From Paramecium sonneborni (taxonomy: Eukaryota > Ciliophora > Oligohymenophorea > Peniculida > Parameciidae): DNA of 64,000 bases. The DNA lies in NCBI GenBank assembly GCA_905182985.1, contig CAJJDN010000044.1, positions 19,370 through 83,369 on the forward strand, in the 5' to 3' direction. The position numbers and the translations under genes are program-made. Positions 29,494-41,016 of this stretch are shown here, piece after piece. A model generated the notes under the pieces. The model did not search any database. It was not told the DNA's origin and saw nothing but the letters and a program-made list of their open reading frames with translations. The first letter of the stretch is position 1; each line of letters starts with the position of its first letter.

Positions 29494-30092
29494 TCATTAT
29501 TTTCCGTATTCTTTTTGGGTCATAAGATTGTAAAAATCATCAAAAGTAACAAAACCATCATCATCTAAATCAGCCTTTTTGAACATATGTTAGATCTCTT
29601 CATCAGTCATTTCTTCTCCTAAATCTTATGCTACTCTTTTTAATTCATCCCATGTGATACGGCCTAAATTAATTAATAATTACTACCTTCCTTATTCCAA
29701 TCATATAAATTAAAGACTTTTTGAATTTGCTCTCTAGTATCTTTATCACTAACTTTTGCTGTAGCTAAATGTAAAAATTCTTCAAAATCAATTCCTCCAC
29801 TATTATCAGTATCTAATTCTCCCAATACTTAATAAATAAATTTATTGTGGTAAGTTTTGATTCCTGAAGCTTCAAATGCTTCTCTTAATTCTTATGGGTC
29901 GATTGATCCAGATCCATCATTATCAAAAATATCAAATGCTTGTTTTACTTCCAAAACTTCCTCTTTTGTTAGATGAGGTGGTTTTGCATAATCTTCAGCA
30001 TTAAAAGGTTTTGGTCCTTTTTAAGGAGGAGGAGGAGGAAGTGCTTTTTTAGGATCAACTTTTTAAGCAGAGGATGGAGCCTATCTTGACAT
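29494..30092 (-). CDS. Centrin-like four EF-hand calcium-binding protein
   Basis: 191 aa with one 23-nt intron (29664-29686). After a basic, proline-rich N-terminal extension (KKALPPPPPQKGPKPF) come four EF-hand loops: DNDGSGSIDPQE, DTDNSGGIDFEE, DWNKEGRITWDE and DLDDDGFVTFDD. Loops 1 and 2 are canonical Ca2+ binders, loop 3 is weaker, and loop 4 ends in Asp instead of Glu. The QAFDIFDNDGSGSID and LREAFEASGIK pattern is that of centrins, which sit in basal bodies and in the contractile infraciliary lattice of Paramecium. It is transcribed divergently from the GSK3-like kinase, with 395 bp between start codons. Confidence 0.88.
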
Positions 30093-30487
30093 TTTATTTA
30101 TTTTTATTTATATTATAATTAGATACTAAGGGAAGAATTTATATTTGATTTCAATTTTATTGTCTTTTTATTTAAATCATCTTTATTTTATAATACCTAA
30201 TCAAATAGATAGTATTAGTTTTTGGTATATATATTATTAATCAATGTAATAGCTAATGATCATTAATTTAAGACTCAATAGATAAGACTTCTAAATGTAA
30301 TAAAGTAAATTTGGTTCTATTTTATTTAGTTTTCAGATTCAATATTTTACTATTTTGAGATTTTAAGATCATTTATCTATAAGATGTCAATCAAAAAATC
30401 AAATTAAAATTAGATAATTATTGAAACCTATTTATTTAATGAATTCTTAACTTTTATTTTAAGTTAGTAAAATAACTAATTTCTAAA
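30093..30487. promoter_or_regulatory. Shared divergent 5' region, centrin and GSK3-like kinase
   Basis: A 395-bp AT-rich spacer between two divergent start codons, long for this genome. The matching spacer in the other copy (31393-31812) is 420 bp and aligns near both ATGs but diverges in the middle. No specific motif recognised. Confidence 0.4.
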
Positions 30488-31191
30488 ATGGAAAAGCATG
30501 TTAGTATACCTAATTATGAAATCCTTAGGGTTATAGGTTCTGGAGCTTTTGGTATTGTGTTGCTATTAATTCAAAGGATATGTTTTCGAAGCTTTTGATA
30601 CAAAAAGTCACTAAAAAGTAGCCTTAAAAAGAATGTAAAAAGTTGGCAAAATTTCAAGCAGAGAATGTGATATATTAATATAACTAAAAGCTTGTCCTAA
30701 TGTTATTAAATTGCTAGTATATAATATAAAATAATAAGGATGTTTTCTATAGCAGAAGTGAAGACAATAAAATGGTATAAAATATCATACTAGAATTTAT
30801 GGATCAAAATTTAGAAAACATTATTATAGATCATAAAAAAAGAAAAGATTATTTCGATTCTAAAACTCTCAAAAACTATCTCTATTAGATATTAAAAGGT
30901 CTAGATTAGATTCACAGAAAATGTATTGCACATAGAGATTTAAAACCGTAAATTATTGATTGTAAAGAAATAGAGAAAATATTTTGATTCAGGATGGAAT
31001 TCTAAAGTTGTGCGATTTTGGAAGTGCTAAAGAAATAACTGGAACAACTATGAATACTCCTTATATTGTTTCAAGATTTTATAGAGCGCCTGAATTATTG
31101 TTGGGTGTTACCAATTATACTGAATCTATTGATATTTGGGCATTTGGTTGTATTATGGCTGAATTAGCATTATTGGAACCCTTTTTCATTG
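30488..31191 (+). CDS. GSK3-like CMGC kinase, copy A (cut at contig end)
   Basis: Starts [19 protein letters not shown]. With three small introns it reads [61 protein letters not shown] and [12 protein letters not shown], then stops at the N. DFGSAK and the SRFYRAPEL activation segment with its Tyr are typical of GSK3. GSK3-like kinases phosphorylate primed Ser/Thr substrates. About 91 percent identical in protein to copy B at 31813-32829, which supplies the missing C-lobe. Confidence 0.85.
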
Positions 31192-31192
31192 N
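31192..31192. other. Single-N contig junction between diverged copies
   Basis: Left flank 29896-31191 and right flank 31193-32516 cover the same centrin/kinase interval in two diverged versions. Confidence 0.9.
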
Positions 31193-31392
31193 GGATCGAT
31201 TGATCCAGATCCATCATTATCAAAAATATCAAATGCTTGTTTTACTTCCAAAACTTCCTCTTTTGTTAGATGAGGTGGTTTTGCATAATCTTCAGCATTA
31301 AAAGGTTTTGGTCCTTTTTAAGGAGGAGGAGGAGGAATACCTCTTTTAGGATCACCTTTTTAACCAGAGGATGGAGGAGCCTATCTTGACAT
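31193..31392 (-). CDS. Centrin-like gene, 5' fragment of second version
   Basis: The first 66 codons of the centrin-like protein (MSRQAPPSSGQKGDP... to the first EF-hand), with several substitutions relative to 29494-30092, cut by the N at 31192. Confidence 0.8.
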
Positions 31393-31812
31393 TTTATTTA
31401 TTTTTATTTATATTATAATTAGATACTAAGGGAAGAATTTATATTTGATTTCAAATTTTATTGTTTCTTTAATTAAACAACCTTTATTTTATAATTCTTC
31501 ATCAAATAATAAATGTTTTGTGCCTATATTTTATATCCACTTTCAACTAATACTGATTATCATTAGTTTAAAATTAGAAGAATTTATTTCTCTAAATTCT
31601 ATTGTTATTTGGTCATCAAATTCGATATTTTAATAATTTAAGATTTTAGGATCAATTTTGTTTTAGTTATCAACATAAACACAACAAATATCATTAGAGC
31701 TTAAAGTAGATAACTATAGAAATATATTTATTTAAAGTAATTTAATAATGCGCATTAATAAAACATAATTCTTAACTTTTATTTTAAGTGAGTAAAATAA
31801 CAAATTTCTTAA

Positions 31813-32829
31813 ATGGAAAATCATGTTAGTATACCTAACTACGAAATCACTAGGGTTATTGGTTCTGGAGCTTTCGGTATGATATCTTAACTTAATTCAA
31901 AGGTTATGTTTTTGAAGCATATGATATTAAAAGGCGCTAAAAAGTAGCCTTAAAAAGAATGTAAAAAGTAGGCAAAATTTCAAGCAGAGAATGTGATATA
32001 TTGATGCAACTAAAATCTTGTCCTAATGTAGTTAAATTAATAGTATATTAAATAATATAATAAGGATGTTTTCTATAGTAGAAGTGAAGACAATAAAATG
32101 GTTCAAAATATTATACTAGAATTTATGGATCAAAATTTAGAAAACATAATAATAGATCATAAAAAAAGAAAGGATTATTTCGATCCTAAAACTCTTAAAA
32201 ACTACCTTTATTAAATGTTGTAAGGTCTAGATCAGATTCACAAAAAGCATATTGCACATAGGGATTTAAAACCGTAAAATATTAATTTTATTGTAATAGT
32301 GAAAATGTTTTGATTTAAGATGGAATTCTAAAGTTATGTGATTTTGGAAGTGCTAAAGAAATGACTGGAACAGCTATCAATACACCTTATATAGTTTCTA
32401 GATTTTATAGAGCTCCTGAATTATTATTGGGTGTGACCAATTATACAGAATCTATTGATATTTGGGCTTTTGGTTGTATCATGGCTGAATTAGCATTGTT
32501 GGAACCCTTTTTCATTGGAAAATCAGAAGGAGATCAATTATTTTAAATTCTCAAAATAATGGGATCTTTTTCTGAGGAAGATCTTAAATATTTTGAGAAA
32601 GTGGTTCCTTTTGATATCAATTTATTTCATGAGTTTCCTGAATATAAAGCTAAAAATTTGAATGATAGATTTTGTAATGTAGATGATTAAGAAAACTTTA
32701 TAGATTTACTAAAGTATTTTTTTTACATTAACTATAATTAGGAAATTACTGAAATATATACCAGGATAAAGACCTACTGCTAGTTAAGCTTTGTAACACT
32801 AATATTTTAAAGATATTAAAGATTAGTGA
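31813..32829 (+). CDS. GSK3-like CMGC kinase, copy B (complete)
   Basis: 304 aa with four introns (26, 22, 26 and 28 nt). Complete kinase domain: [74 protein letters not shown], then a C-lobe ending [18 protein letters not shown] and HQYFKDIKDQ, the usual end of CMGC kinases. It is short, with no extra N- or C-terminal domains. All catalytic residues (Lys, HRD Asp, DFG Asp) are present. The relation to GSK3 rests on DFGSAK and the activation loop; other CMGC members such as ciliate-specific GSK3-like expansions cannot be excluded. Confidence 0.88.
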
Positions 32830-32854
32830 ATTATCAAAATTGTTTTTAACTAAA

Positions 32855-33404
32855 TCATGATATCCTTTGATGTAATCTTTTATCAACCAATTGTTTCCAT
32901 GAATTAATATCATCATTTGGCTAATATTAATTTATTTTTTAGTTTATTTATTTTATTTTTTCTTGTTTATAATATGGCTATTTCCAATCATTTTAAAAGA
33001 AACAGTCCATTTAAATTTTGGTTCTAAGTTCATTTTAATTAATACCGATATTCTGTAATTGAAATTTAATCAGATTGGAGATTTTGTTATGATTTTTAAT
33101 TAATTAAATCAATCCATTCATTTCTTTTTGTTAATGATAATCTAGAACGATAACTAGTTTAAGGAGTTTAAACTTCAATATTATCCTTGTATTGTGATTA
33201 TTAATTTCTTTTACTCGCAGTAGTATGTAAAGATGTACTTGGAGTTTTCTTTATTTTTTATAGTTCTTAGAGAACATACTTTAGAGAACTTAAATTTTAT
33301 GCTTATAACTTTTAACTCGTATGATTGGCTTTTCTATTATAAATAATAGAGATATACTAATAATTTTTGATAAATTTAGGTTTCTTATTGGAATCTTGAT
33401 CCAT
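32855..33404 (-). CDS. Unrecognised small protein
   Basis: 175 aa with one 22-nt intron. Basic and Gln/Ser-rich (KFIKNYQYISIIYNRKA, TSYRSRLSLTKRNEWIDL), ending NSWKQLVDKRLHQRIS. No membrane segment or known domain. Its stop is 25 bp from the kinase stop on the other strand and its start is 41 bp from the ankyrin gene stop. Confidence 0.55.
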
Positions 33405-33445
33405 TGTTATATTAAATAATTTATATAATAAAATAATATTAAGTA

Positions 33446-33890
33446 TCATAACATACCCCAAGCATTTTATCCTTTTTTGTTTAAAATGTGAGTACTTCCT
33501 CCGGCTTCCATTAACATATCTGCAATCTTGTAATGACCATATGCCAAGGCTAAATGAACTGCTGTATTGCCATCATCCTTCTTTAGTAATACCATACATT
33601 TTTTATATTGATATCTGCACCTCTCTTTATTAACTCATGAACAATTTCAATGCATCCACATTAAGCTGCTATAATAAGAAAAGTATTTCCATTTTAAAAA
33701 GTAGTATCTAATTTCATTTCTGGAATCAACTATATATTATCAATAAACTATTATTAATCTTAATTAATAAATTTACTTCTGTATAATTATGATCATATAT
33801 AGATAATTTAATTTATTAAATTTAATCTAATTTTTATCTTCTTGAAGATTCCCTAATGTGAGTTCTCATTCTTAATGAATTCATATACAT
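33446..33890 (-). CDS. Small ankyrin-repeat protein
   Basis: 131 aa if the first in-frame ATG is used, with two introns (29 and 20 nt). Two ankyrin repeats are clear: NGNTFLIIAAQCGCIEIVHE with LIKRGADINIKN, and DDGNTAVHLALAYGHYKIAD with MLMEAGGSTHILN, then GQNAWGML and TGA. A partial capping repeat may precede them. Ankyrin repeats mediate protein binding; no partner is suggested. The start (33890, or in-frame ATGs at 33884 and 33869) touches the stop of the upstream gene (33881). Confidence 0.8.
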
Positions 33891-36842
33891 ACTTAAACAA
33901 TTCTTATATTATGTAAATTCTATACCATATTACCACCTCTAAGGTGAAAATTACATTACTCATTTATATCTTATTAAGAATCCTCATTCCGACTATATAA
34001 TTTTCGACCTGAGAATATTTAATCCTATATTTATGGTTATAATATTTATTGCTACTATGTCTATATTTATTGAGTCTTTTAAACCTAACCAGATTATGGA
34101 GTCTCTTCATTTTATGAAGAATGGAATGAAGAACTCATATCTTACTAAGAACTATTTAAATCAATATGTTTTGAACTCATCACTCTAAATACAGATTATT
34201 AAGATGTTTATGTAGGCTTAGTTATTAAAACAGTAGATGTTTATGTAAAAAAATTTGAATTTTATTGATTTGACTATTGCAATGTATTTGATAGCTCTCC
34301 AGATTACATAGCTCTTCTATTCCATTATTATTATGGTAAATTAACTTAAAGAGAATCTTATTTAGTAAGATATCTTTAAGATTATTATTTACTCTTTACT
34401 ATCGTTTAAGGTTTTTTATTAAATGAGTCTTTTACTGATTCTTTTTGAACAAATTTATTTTAGTTTTTAACTTAAACTACTTATTATGGAATGTGATAAG
34501 ATTATTATTAATCCTATTTTTCTAATATTGGAACTTAGAATACTGGATCTTAATGTTCAACATCAATCATTCTAGTTTAATTGTTATACCTTCCAATTAG
34601 AATTTAAGAATATCTCATCTCAATTGCTGAAAGTATCATTGAATGTAGTTTTGGGTTTTTCTAATATTTTCTCAGTTCTTTTAAAACAATTTAAAGTTTA
34701 TCCTCTATTAAATCCATTTTAAATTCTTCACAAAATTTAACATGATATGTTAACAACTTATTTTTTGTAGAAGGTTCTAATATATTTATGATTGGTTAAA
34801 TAAATAATGGTATTTGAAAGGCTTTGCGAATTTTCTTTATTAAAACTAATGTTCCAGTTGATAATTCTATAATTTTATTTAGATTTACATTTTTAATCTG
34901 TATGTTAATCATTGAAAAATTAAGCTTAGTTTTACTATTAATTTGAAATTTCTAAAAGAGTTTTTTATCTTTTAGAAATCTTTTTCTTTTTATCTAATGG
35001 TTCTAGCTATAATTAATAATAATTATTACTATTTGAATATAAAGGACTTTCTAAATATTTATCTAAAGAAACTTCTTAATCTGAATCTTCACTTGAATCT
35101 GTGCCATCTTAAGATGTTTCATCATTATAATCAAAAATAAATCTTTCAGATTCTATTTAATATTTTGATAATTTAATTCCTAAAAATTAAATTTTATCTG
35201 TTATAGATTCATTAGTAATCTTTCTTTATCTTATTCCTTATTCTGTAGTTGACATCATTGTATAAGCATTTGTCATTATAGTATTATTAGTAGGTTAGGC
35301 AAATTTAGGTCTAAAATTTTATTCTATTTCTTCTAAATTTTGTTTTGTAAAATTAGATTTCTACATCAATTTATACAATTTATTTTAATAATAAACTCTG
35401 AAATATAAGCCAGGCTATAATAAAAATAATAAAAAAAAAAATTACTTTATTAAATTCGTTTTTTTATTCAAATTTTAGAACTTCTTCCTATGTTACTCCT
35501 TATTAAACAGATAATCTGGATAATCTTTTTGTTCTTAAATTAATAAAAGAAGAATTGTAATCTAATTTTTTAGTAGATGCAAGTTAAATCTAATTTGTAG
35601 ATGGTTGTAAAGATAAAGGAACAATTTTTGGAGTTAATTTTGGTGAAAATTGTTAAAGTTATGATAAATCTTCGATTAAGATGTTATTTTATTAATATAT
35701 ATATTTTGGTTTATTGAATTAATAGACTGTTTTATCTTCATTTTCAAAAGTTACAGTTAAATTAATTTAAACTCTTTAAAATTCTTTATTATCATGTAAT
35801 AGTTATTTTTCTACTCCTTCTTATTATTCAATTTTAGATTATTTCTTATCAGAAATTCCATGTAAAAAGTTAGTTTATAAATTTTAAATAATGCTAATAG
35901 CAGATTTTCTTGAGGATTTTGGAAGTAAAGAAAAAGATTCAGTTTAAATTAAATTTCTAGAATTTGTACTATGAATTAAATTAATTTTCCTTTAGAATGC
36001 TTAAGAAGAGATAGTAAATTATTCAACATTAGCAAAGCGTGATTATCTGGTAATTAGTCTGTTATAGATACAAAGATTTCTGTAATCATTTTTTTTCATG
36101 GTAATAATTTTGGAACCTAATACTTAATTTCCTGGTTCAAATTTGTTTTGGATGGTTTTTCTCTCATTTTGATGAAATGTATTAAATTCATGAGATATTA
36201 GAAGAGTAAAAATAGACTAATTATATAAAATAATACTTTCCTAGGAGGAGAGCGAAAGGATTTTTAGACTGCTTGTTTAAAACGCGATTTGAGAGATAAT
36301 TTGCTGGATGATAGTTATTCTTCTTAATTGTTGGAAATAATAGAAGTTTGAAGTAAATTATTGGATTTATTCAAACTCATTTACTTATCTTCAATACTTT
36401 TTTCCCCATTACTTCTTCCTTCATCATTATGTTCTTCAATAGCAGCTGTTGGTTCTGTCATTATGTTGATATAAGGCATTCTATTAACTTATATTTTAGG
36501 TTCAGGTGAAAGTTTAGGAAACATGGAAATGTTAATTTAAGGATGTTTTTTTGAAATGTATAAATAAGGTGTATTAGAGTGTTCTGAAACATATTTAACT
36601 CTTTCTATAGTTCTCTTTTCAGATTTTCTATCTTCATGTAAAGTAACAATCTTTGATCTTGGAGATACAAGTTCTTTTTTCTTTGACTTATTTTGTGATA
36701 TATAACTCAACTTAGTAGGTATTGATTAAGTTGATCTGACTGATTAATTTTGAGATAGGAAGCTAGTTAAAATACTTGGATTTTCTTTTTGATTAAGAAA
36801 ACTTCCATGAATTGACAACGATAATGGATTTGCATAATTCAT
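33881..36842 (-). CDS. Large Ser/Gln/Asn-rich protein, unrecognised
   Basis: 962 aa with three introns, including 35415-35445. Starts MNYANPLSLSIHGSFLNQKE. The N-terminal third is Ser/Lys-rich with SP and RSPP sites. The middle has a more regular segment (VLGSKIITMKKNDYRNL, YFRVYYQNKLYKLMQK), followed by an acidic DGTDSSEDSDQ patch. A folded-looking stretch follows (LLTYHVKFCEEFKMDLI, IVLKELRKYQKNPKL). The C-terminus is Gln/Ser-rich. Probably a scaffold or regulatory protein with long disordered regions (inference). It is divergent from the next gene, with only 13 bp between start codons. A plus-strand frame antisense to its 3' end was considered and rejected. Confidence 0.6.
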
Positions 36843-36855
36843 TTATAAAATTTAT

Positions 36856-38701
36856 ATGCAACAACTAAAGTAAAAAATAAAGCCTCCCTTTTTATTAGAT
36901 GGAGTATGTGCTGCAAAAAGAGGAAAAGTACTTGATTACAAAGCAGAAAAGGATAGTCATTTAGAATAATACTTTTTTAATATGTAGATGAGATAACAAA
37001 TGATTAAAATGAAACAAGATAGAATGAGTTAAAGAAATTTAATTCATTAACAATCAAAGTCCTTTGAATAAACTATTGTAAGGATGAATACATAAAGTTT
37101 AGCATCAATCAAATTAAATTTAACTATAAAATTAACCCAGTTTGACACAACATTAGAGTGCTACTAAAGTATCAAACAAATTAAAAGTTCCTAAAGTATC
37201 AAGATCCTTATCTAAAGAACATTTTGTAACATTTCTTGATTCTCTAATTACAACAGTATAGAATGTTTAGCAGTTAGTAATTACTTATTTTCCACCTGAA
37301 AAAATTGATAATCAAATTTCTAAATAACAAGATCAATTAAGAAAAATAAGTTAGGCAACTGAAAAACTTAGTAAATAATTGCGTGAAAATTCATTACCAA
37401 ATAAAAAAGAAGTTGAAAATATAAAAACATAAAAGAACTTTTCTAAATTACCTTAAATCAAGAAAGATGATCTTAATATAAATATTAGTAAATCAGATAG
37501 AGGAAGAGATTTAACATAAAAAACTAATATTTCTCCTAAATTAAATAATATAAATCTATCCAAAACTCTTGAAAAAAAAAATAAAATTGAATTACAAGAA
37601 ACAAACCATCATAATTTTGGTTTTGAATAATATGAATCTGTCTAAAATAATACTACTAAAAAAACTATAACAGATAAACCTATAGATTAAATATAAAGTG
37701 AACGAGATCCAGATTCATAACATTAAAAATTATTATAAATAAGATCTGGATAAACTACATAGTTACCATCTGTCAGAAGTTCATAATAAAAATCACTTTA
37801 TTAATATAAAAAATATCATAAAGAAATTTAATTAGCATTAACTAAACCAAAATAACACAAAAATTATAATATTAACTAATTAGTTTCATAATCTCCAGAA
37901 TAATTTAAAAGTAAAAGTGTTGGCACTAGAGATATTTTATAGAAAAGTTAATCTAAAAATTTAAAAAAATTAGATTTTTAAAAAATTACATCAATCAATA
38001 TTTCTAAAGTTGAATAAAATAAATCTAAAAAAAATCTCAATTTTTAAAATGATTAAGCTAAAATATCAAATACACCACCTATTATTATAAAAATTACAGA
38101 TTTTGACTAATAAATTATTGTTGAACCTCCTAAGAATTAAGTTTAATTAGAAGTAGTTGAAGATGTTGTTTAGAATTTTTCAAATAATTCTGAGCACTTT
38201 TTAATCGAATAAGATTAAGATCTGCCTAAAACTTAAGATGAAGATAAATCTAAGTTAAATGGAACTGCATTTTTTAAATAAGTAGAGGAAGAGGAAAGAA
38301 AAGAATCAATTGGTAAGATGATAGAAAGCAATGAAATATCACAATTTCATATTAATAAAGAGGATTCTAAAAAATAATTAAACAATGATTAAAAATAAAA
38401 TGACAATATATTCATAACAATGATTCAAAATTAAGTTATTGAAAATGATTTGAAAATGTTAAAATAATAATAAACCAATTATAATACATTGAATGAAAAT
38501 GATGTACAAAAGGATAGCGAAGCATTAATAAAATTGGCAGAATCTTTAGATCCATTAAGTGATAATGATATTGTAAATCCACTTGAAAACAGTGATGATG
38601 AATTAAGATAAAATTAAGGAAGTTTACTCATATAAAATTTAATGCAAAATAGTTAATAAGTAATTGAAAACAAGAACTCAAACTTTGAATATGAATAATG
38701 A
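36856..38701 (+). CDS. Large low-complexity protein, unrecognised
   Basis: 605 aa with one likely 28-nt intron near 37168-37195. Starts MQQLKQKIKPPFLLDGVC. A short ordered part (LSKEHFVTFLDSLITTVQN, IDNQISKQQDQLRKI) is followed by about 450 residues rich in Lys, Ser, Asn and Gln, with the acidic patches VEEEERKES and ENSDDELR near the end. No membrane segments. Like its divergent neighbour it looks largely disordered. The two share a 13-bp gap between start codons, so joint regulation is plausible. Function not predictable. Confidence 0.6.
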
Positions 38702-39415
38702 TTTATTTATTGTATTTGTAATTAACTATTTAATTAAAAATGAGTCTTTTATCTTTAAAGGATTAAACAGTTTAATATTTTGCATAGTATGAAAAGTATA
38801 AGATATATGATTGTTGTGAAATAAGATGTAAAATAATCTTATAAAAGTGAAATTTGTTTGTATTCTTATATAATTGTATTTAATTTAAAAAATGACACAT
38901 TCAAAATTTATTAGATATTCAAAATGATTTATTCTTTTTATTAAATCTTCTAAATTTTCTTTAACTCATTTATTTATCAATGGAATCATATCTTTTATAT
39001 TTTTAATAATTCTAACATCAAGAAAAATTAATTTGATATCTAATAAATTTTATTGATAATTTCATCTTATTTTTTTAATCAAATTATCTATTTCGATTTG
39101 GTAATTTATGATGAAAATTTTTCATTTATATTTTATCTAAATACATTAAAACTTTAGTCTATTAAGATATTTTTTAAATTATGAAAGTCAATAAACATCA
39201 ACTTTTTCAATTTCTGTTATTGATTCAAGTTTATCAATATTTACAATTCCTAATTTATGTTAATGAGATGTTCAATTTCTCTTAAACAAAAACATGCTGA
39301 GAATTGAAATTGGATTAAAATAACAAATTATCACAAGAATATCATAAAACTTAAACTGAAGTTAAACTAATAAGAGTGATGACCATTTTCATTTACAATT
39401 ATCATTCCATAATTA
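38702..39415. other. AT-rich spacer with possible decayed coding sequence
   Basis: No intact gene seen. On the minus strand between about 38890 and 39250 one frame reads leucine/isoleucine-rich, LRR-like segments (KLGIVNIDKLESITEIEK, LLDIKLIFLDVRIIKNI) interrupted by several TGA codons, as in a dead gene. A 36-codon plus-strand ORF at 38740-38850 is too short to support. Confidence 0.35.
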
Positions 39416-39809
39416 ATATATTTCGTTTGATTAAATTAAAATGGGTTCAAGTTCCGGAATAGGACTCTAACCCACAACCAATTACATTGGTTTAAACTTG
39501 GAATGAAACTTAGCTAAAAAGCCGAGTTATTACTTTCGTAATATTTCTTTTTGTTATTTTTGGTATTTTATATATAATTCTATTATTTCTAAAATTATGG
39601 GTTTAAAATAAATTATTTATTTTAGATTTTACCAAACCCATAATTAAAAAATTTTTATCTACATTTAAATAGAGAAAATTTTTTCATATAAATTCACTTA
39701 CCAAAATAAGTGTTATAAACTATCCAAGTTTAAACCAATATAATTGGTTGTGGGTTAGAGTCCTATTCCGGAACTTGAACCCATTTTAATTTAATCAAAC
39801 GAAATATAT
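39416..39809. mobile_element. 394-bp element with 87-bp terminal inverted repeats (MITE-like)
   Basis: Arms 39416-39502 and 39723-39809 are reverse complements with one mismatch. Each arm also contains a smaller imperfect hairpin around GGGTTC...GAACCC-type bases (39441-39475), and the 220-bp core has a second inverted pair (39594-39604 against 39634-39644). There is no coding sequence. The arms are clearly more GC-rich than their surroundings. The layout is that of a non-autonomous DNA transposon or other long palindrome. Flanks are A/T only, so a target-site duplication cannot be judged. Confidence 0.8.
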
Positions 39810-39895
39810 ATATTTATACAATACTTCAAAAGAAATTATAGATTAAATAATAATAGGGCATTAGTGATAAAAGATTTATTTTTCAGAAATCAACT

Positions 39896-41015
39896 ATTAT
39901 ATTTAACAAAGAATATGATAAAATATATTAAAATTGACAAACTTTTGGAAAAAAAAATAATTATATAACTTTTAGAATTTAATAAAATAAATGCTATCTT
40001 AGTAAAGTTTGTAATTGAATTGAAGGATTAAGCATATCTAATTAATAGAGAAAGAGAATTCAAATCTTAATATTTTACTCTAACTGTTACTACTTATTGA
40101 TTGAGTAGAGAAAATAGTGTTTGAGAATTATGGAAATGGTTAATTTACTCTTGAAATAGAAGGTTAACTAAATGAATAAGTTGGATCTTGTGAATAATTT
40201 TAGAAAATGTTATTTCCATTGATGATAACTAAATGCTATTTTTGTTTCAATAAATGATTAAAAAAATTTAGGTTACAAATACTAGACCACATATCAGAGG
40301 ATTTAAAATGTAAAAAAACATAAAGCTGGAAATCAAGTTTCTTATAGAGGAAGCATCAATATAATGAAAATAATAACAGGTTTACATTAAGTTCTTATTC
40401 GAATAGTTCATTATGTAAACTATTTTATATTCTCCTTAGAATAACAAAAAAATATGATTAATCAGAATTAGTTTTAAATATTAAGATCATGCTTTTATGA
40501 AATGATTAGTTCTCATTATAAATAAAGGAAGTAATTAAAAAAAAAATAAAATATTTTTGGTTAAAAACATTTTTGAACTTAATATAATCTATAATATTAA
40601 AATATTTATCAAATATATAAGGCGGGAAATGGAAAAATTATTGAAAATGCTTAATTATGCCAATATTCATTTTAGAAAAGATGGATTGAAAAGGTTCAAA
40701 GAATTGCATGGATAATATATTGACAAATCTCTTCCTTAATAATTTGTTTATTTTGCTAAGGAATTAAATTATGAATTTCTTGAGAAAGAAGAAGTAGAAA
40801 AAATAACTGAGATGATACAATAAGGAAGATAATAAAATTCTTATAATTAAGTTGCAATATTATAGGATAGAATAAAGAAATCAATAATAATTTTAGATTA
40901 TTTTGAATTAGATAGATTTACAATTTAATGCACTCCTTAAGATAAATAAAATATGCAATTAAATAGATTAGCACACATTACAAAATTGCTAAAATAAGAT
41001 TCTCGTTATGTTTTT
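39896..41015. repeat. First copy of a 1120-bp duplicated contig end
   Basis: Appears identical to 41017-42136 (offset 1121). Before the POLE2 start it holds about 730 bp in which I see only short, interrupted frames on the plus strand and no recognisable gene. Confidence 0.9.
40629..41015 (+). CDS. POLE2 N-terminal fragment (assembly duplicate)
   Basis: The same first 129 codons as the complete gene at 41750, cut by the N at 41016. The same E2F-like motif lies at 40621-40629. Confidence 0.85.
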
Positions 41016-41016
41016 N
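41016..41016. other. Single-N contig junction
   Basis: One N between two apparently identical 1120-bp segments. Confidence 0.95.

Noticed and set aside
31813..32829. True tandem duplication of the kinase gene
   Set aside because: Both versions sit on either side of a single N whose flanks overlap end to end, as at the other four joins; assembly of alleles or paralogues explains it better.
33900..34448. A plus-strand gene or pseudogene with two in-frame TGA codons (frame containing YGVSSFYEEWNEEL)
   Set aside because: The minus strand is open over the same bases and continues a spliced 962-aa protein to a clean TGA at 33881; the plus frame is its shadow.
39441..39475. A tRNA T-arm or tRNA gene (GGTTCAAGTTCC)
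   Set aside because: No acceptor stem, D-arm or anticodon arm could be formed; the bases belong to the hairpin inside the terminal inverted repeat.
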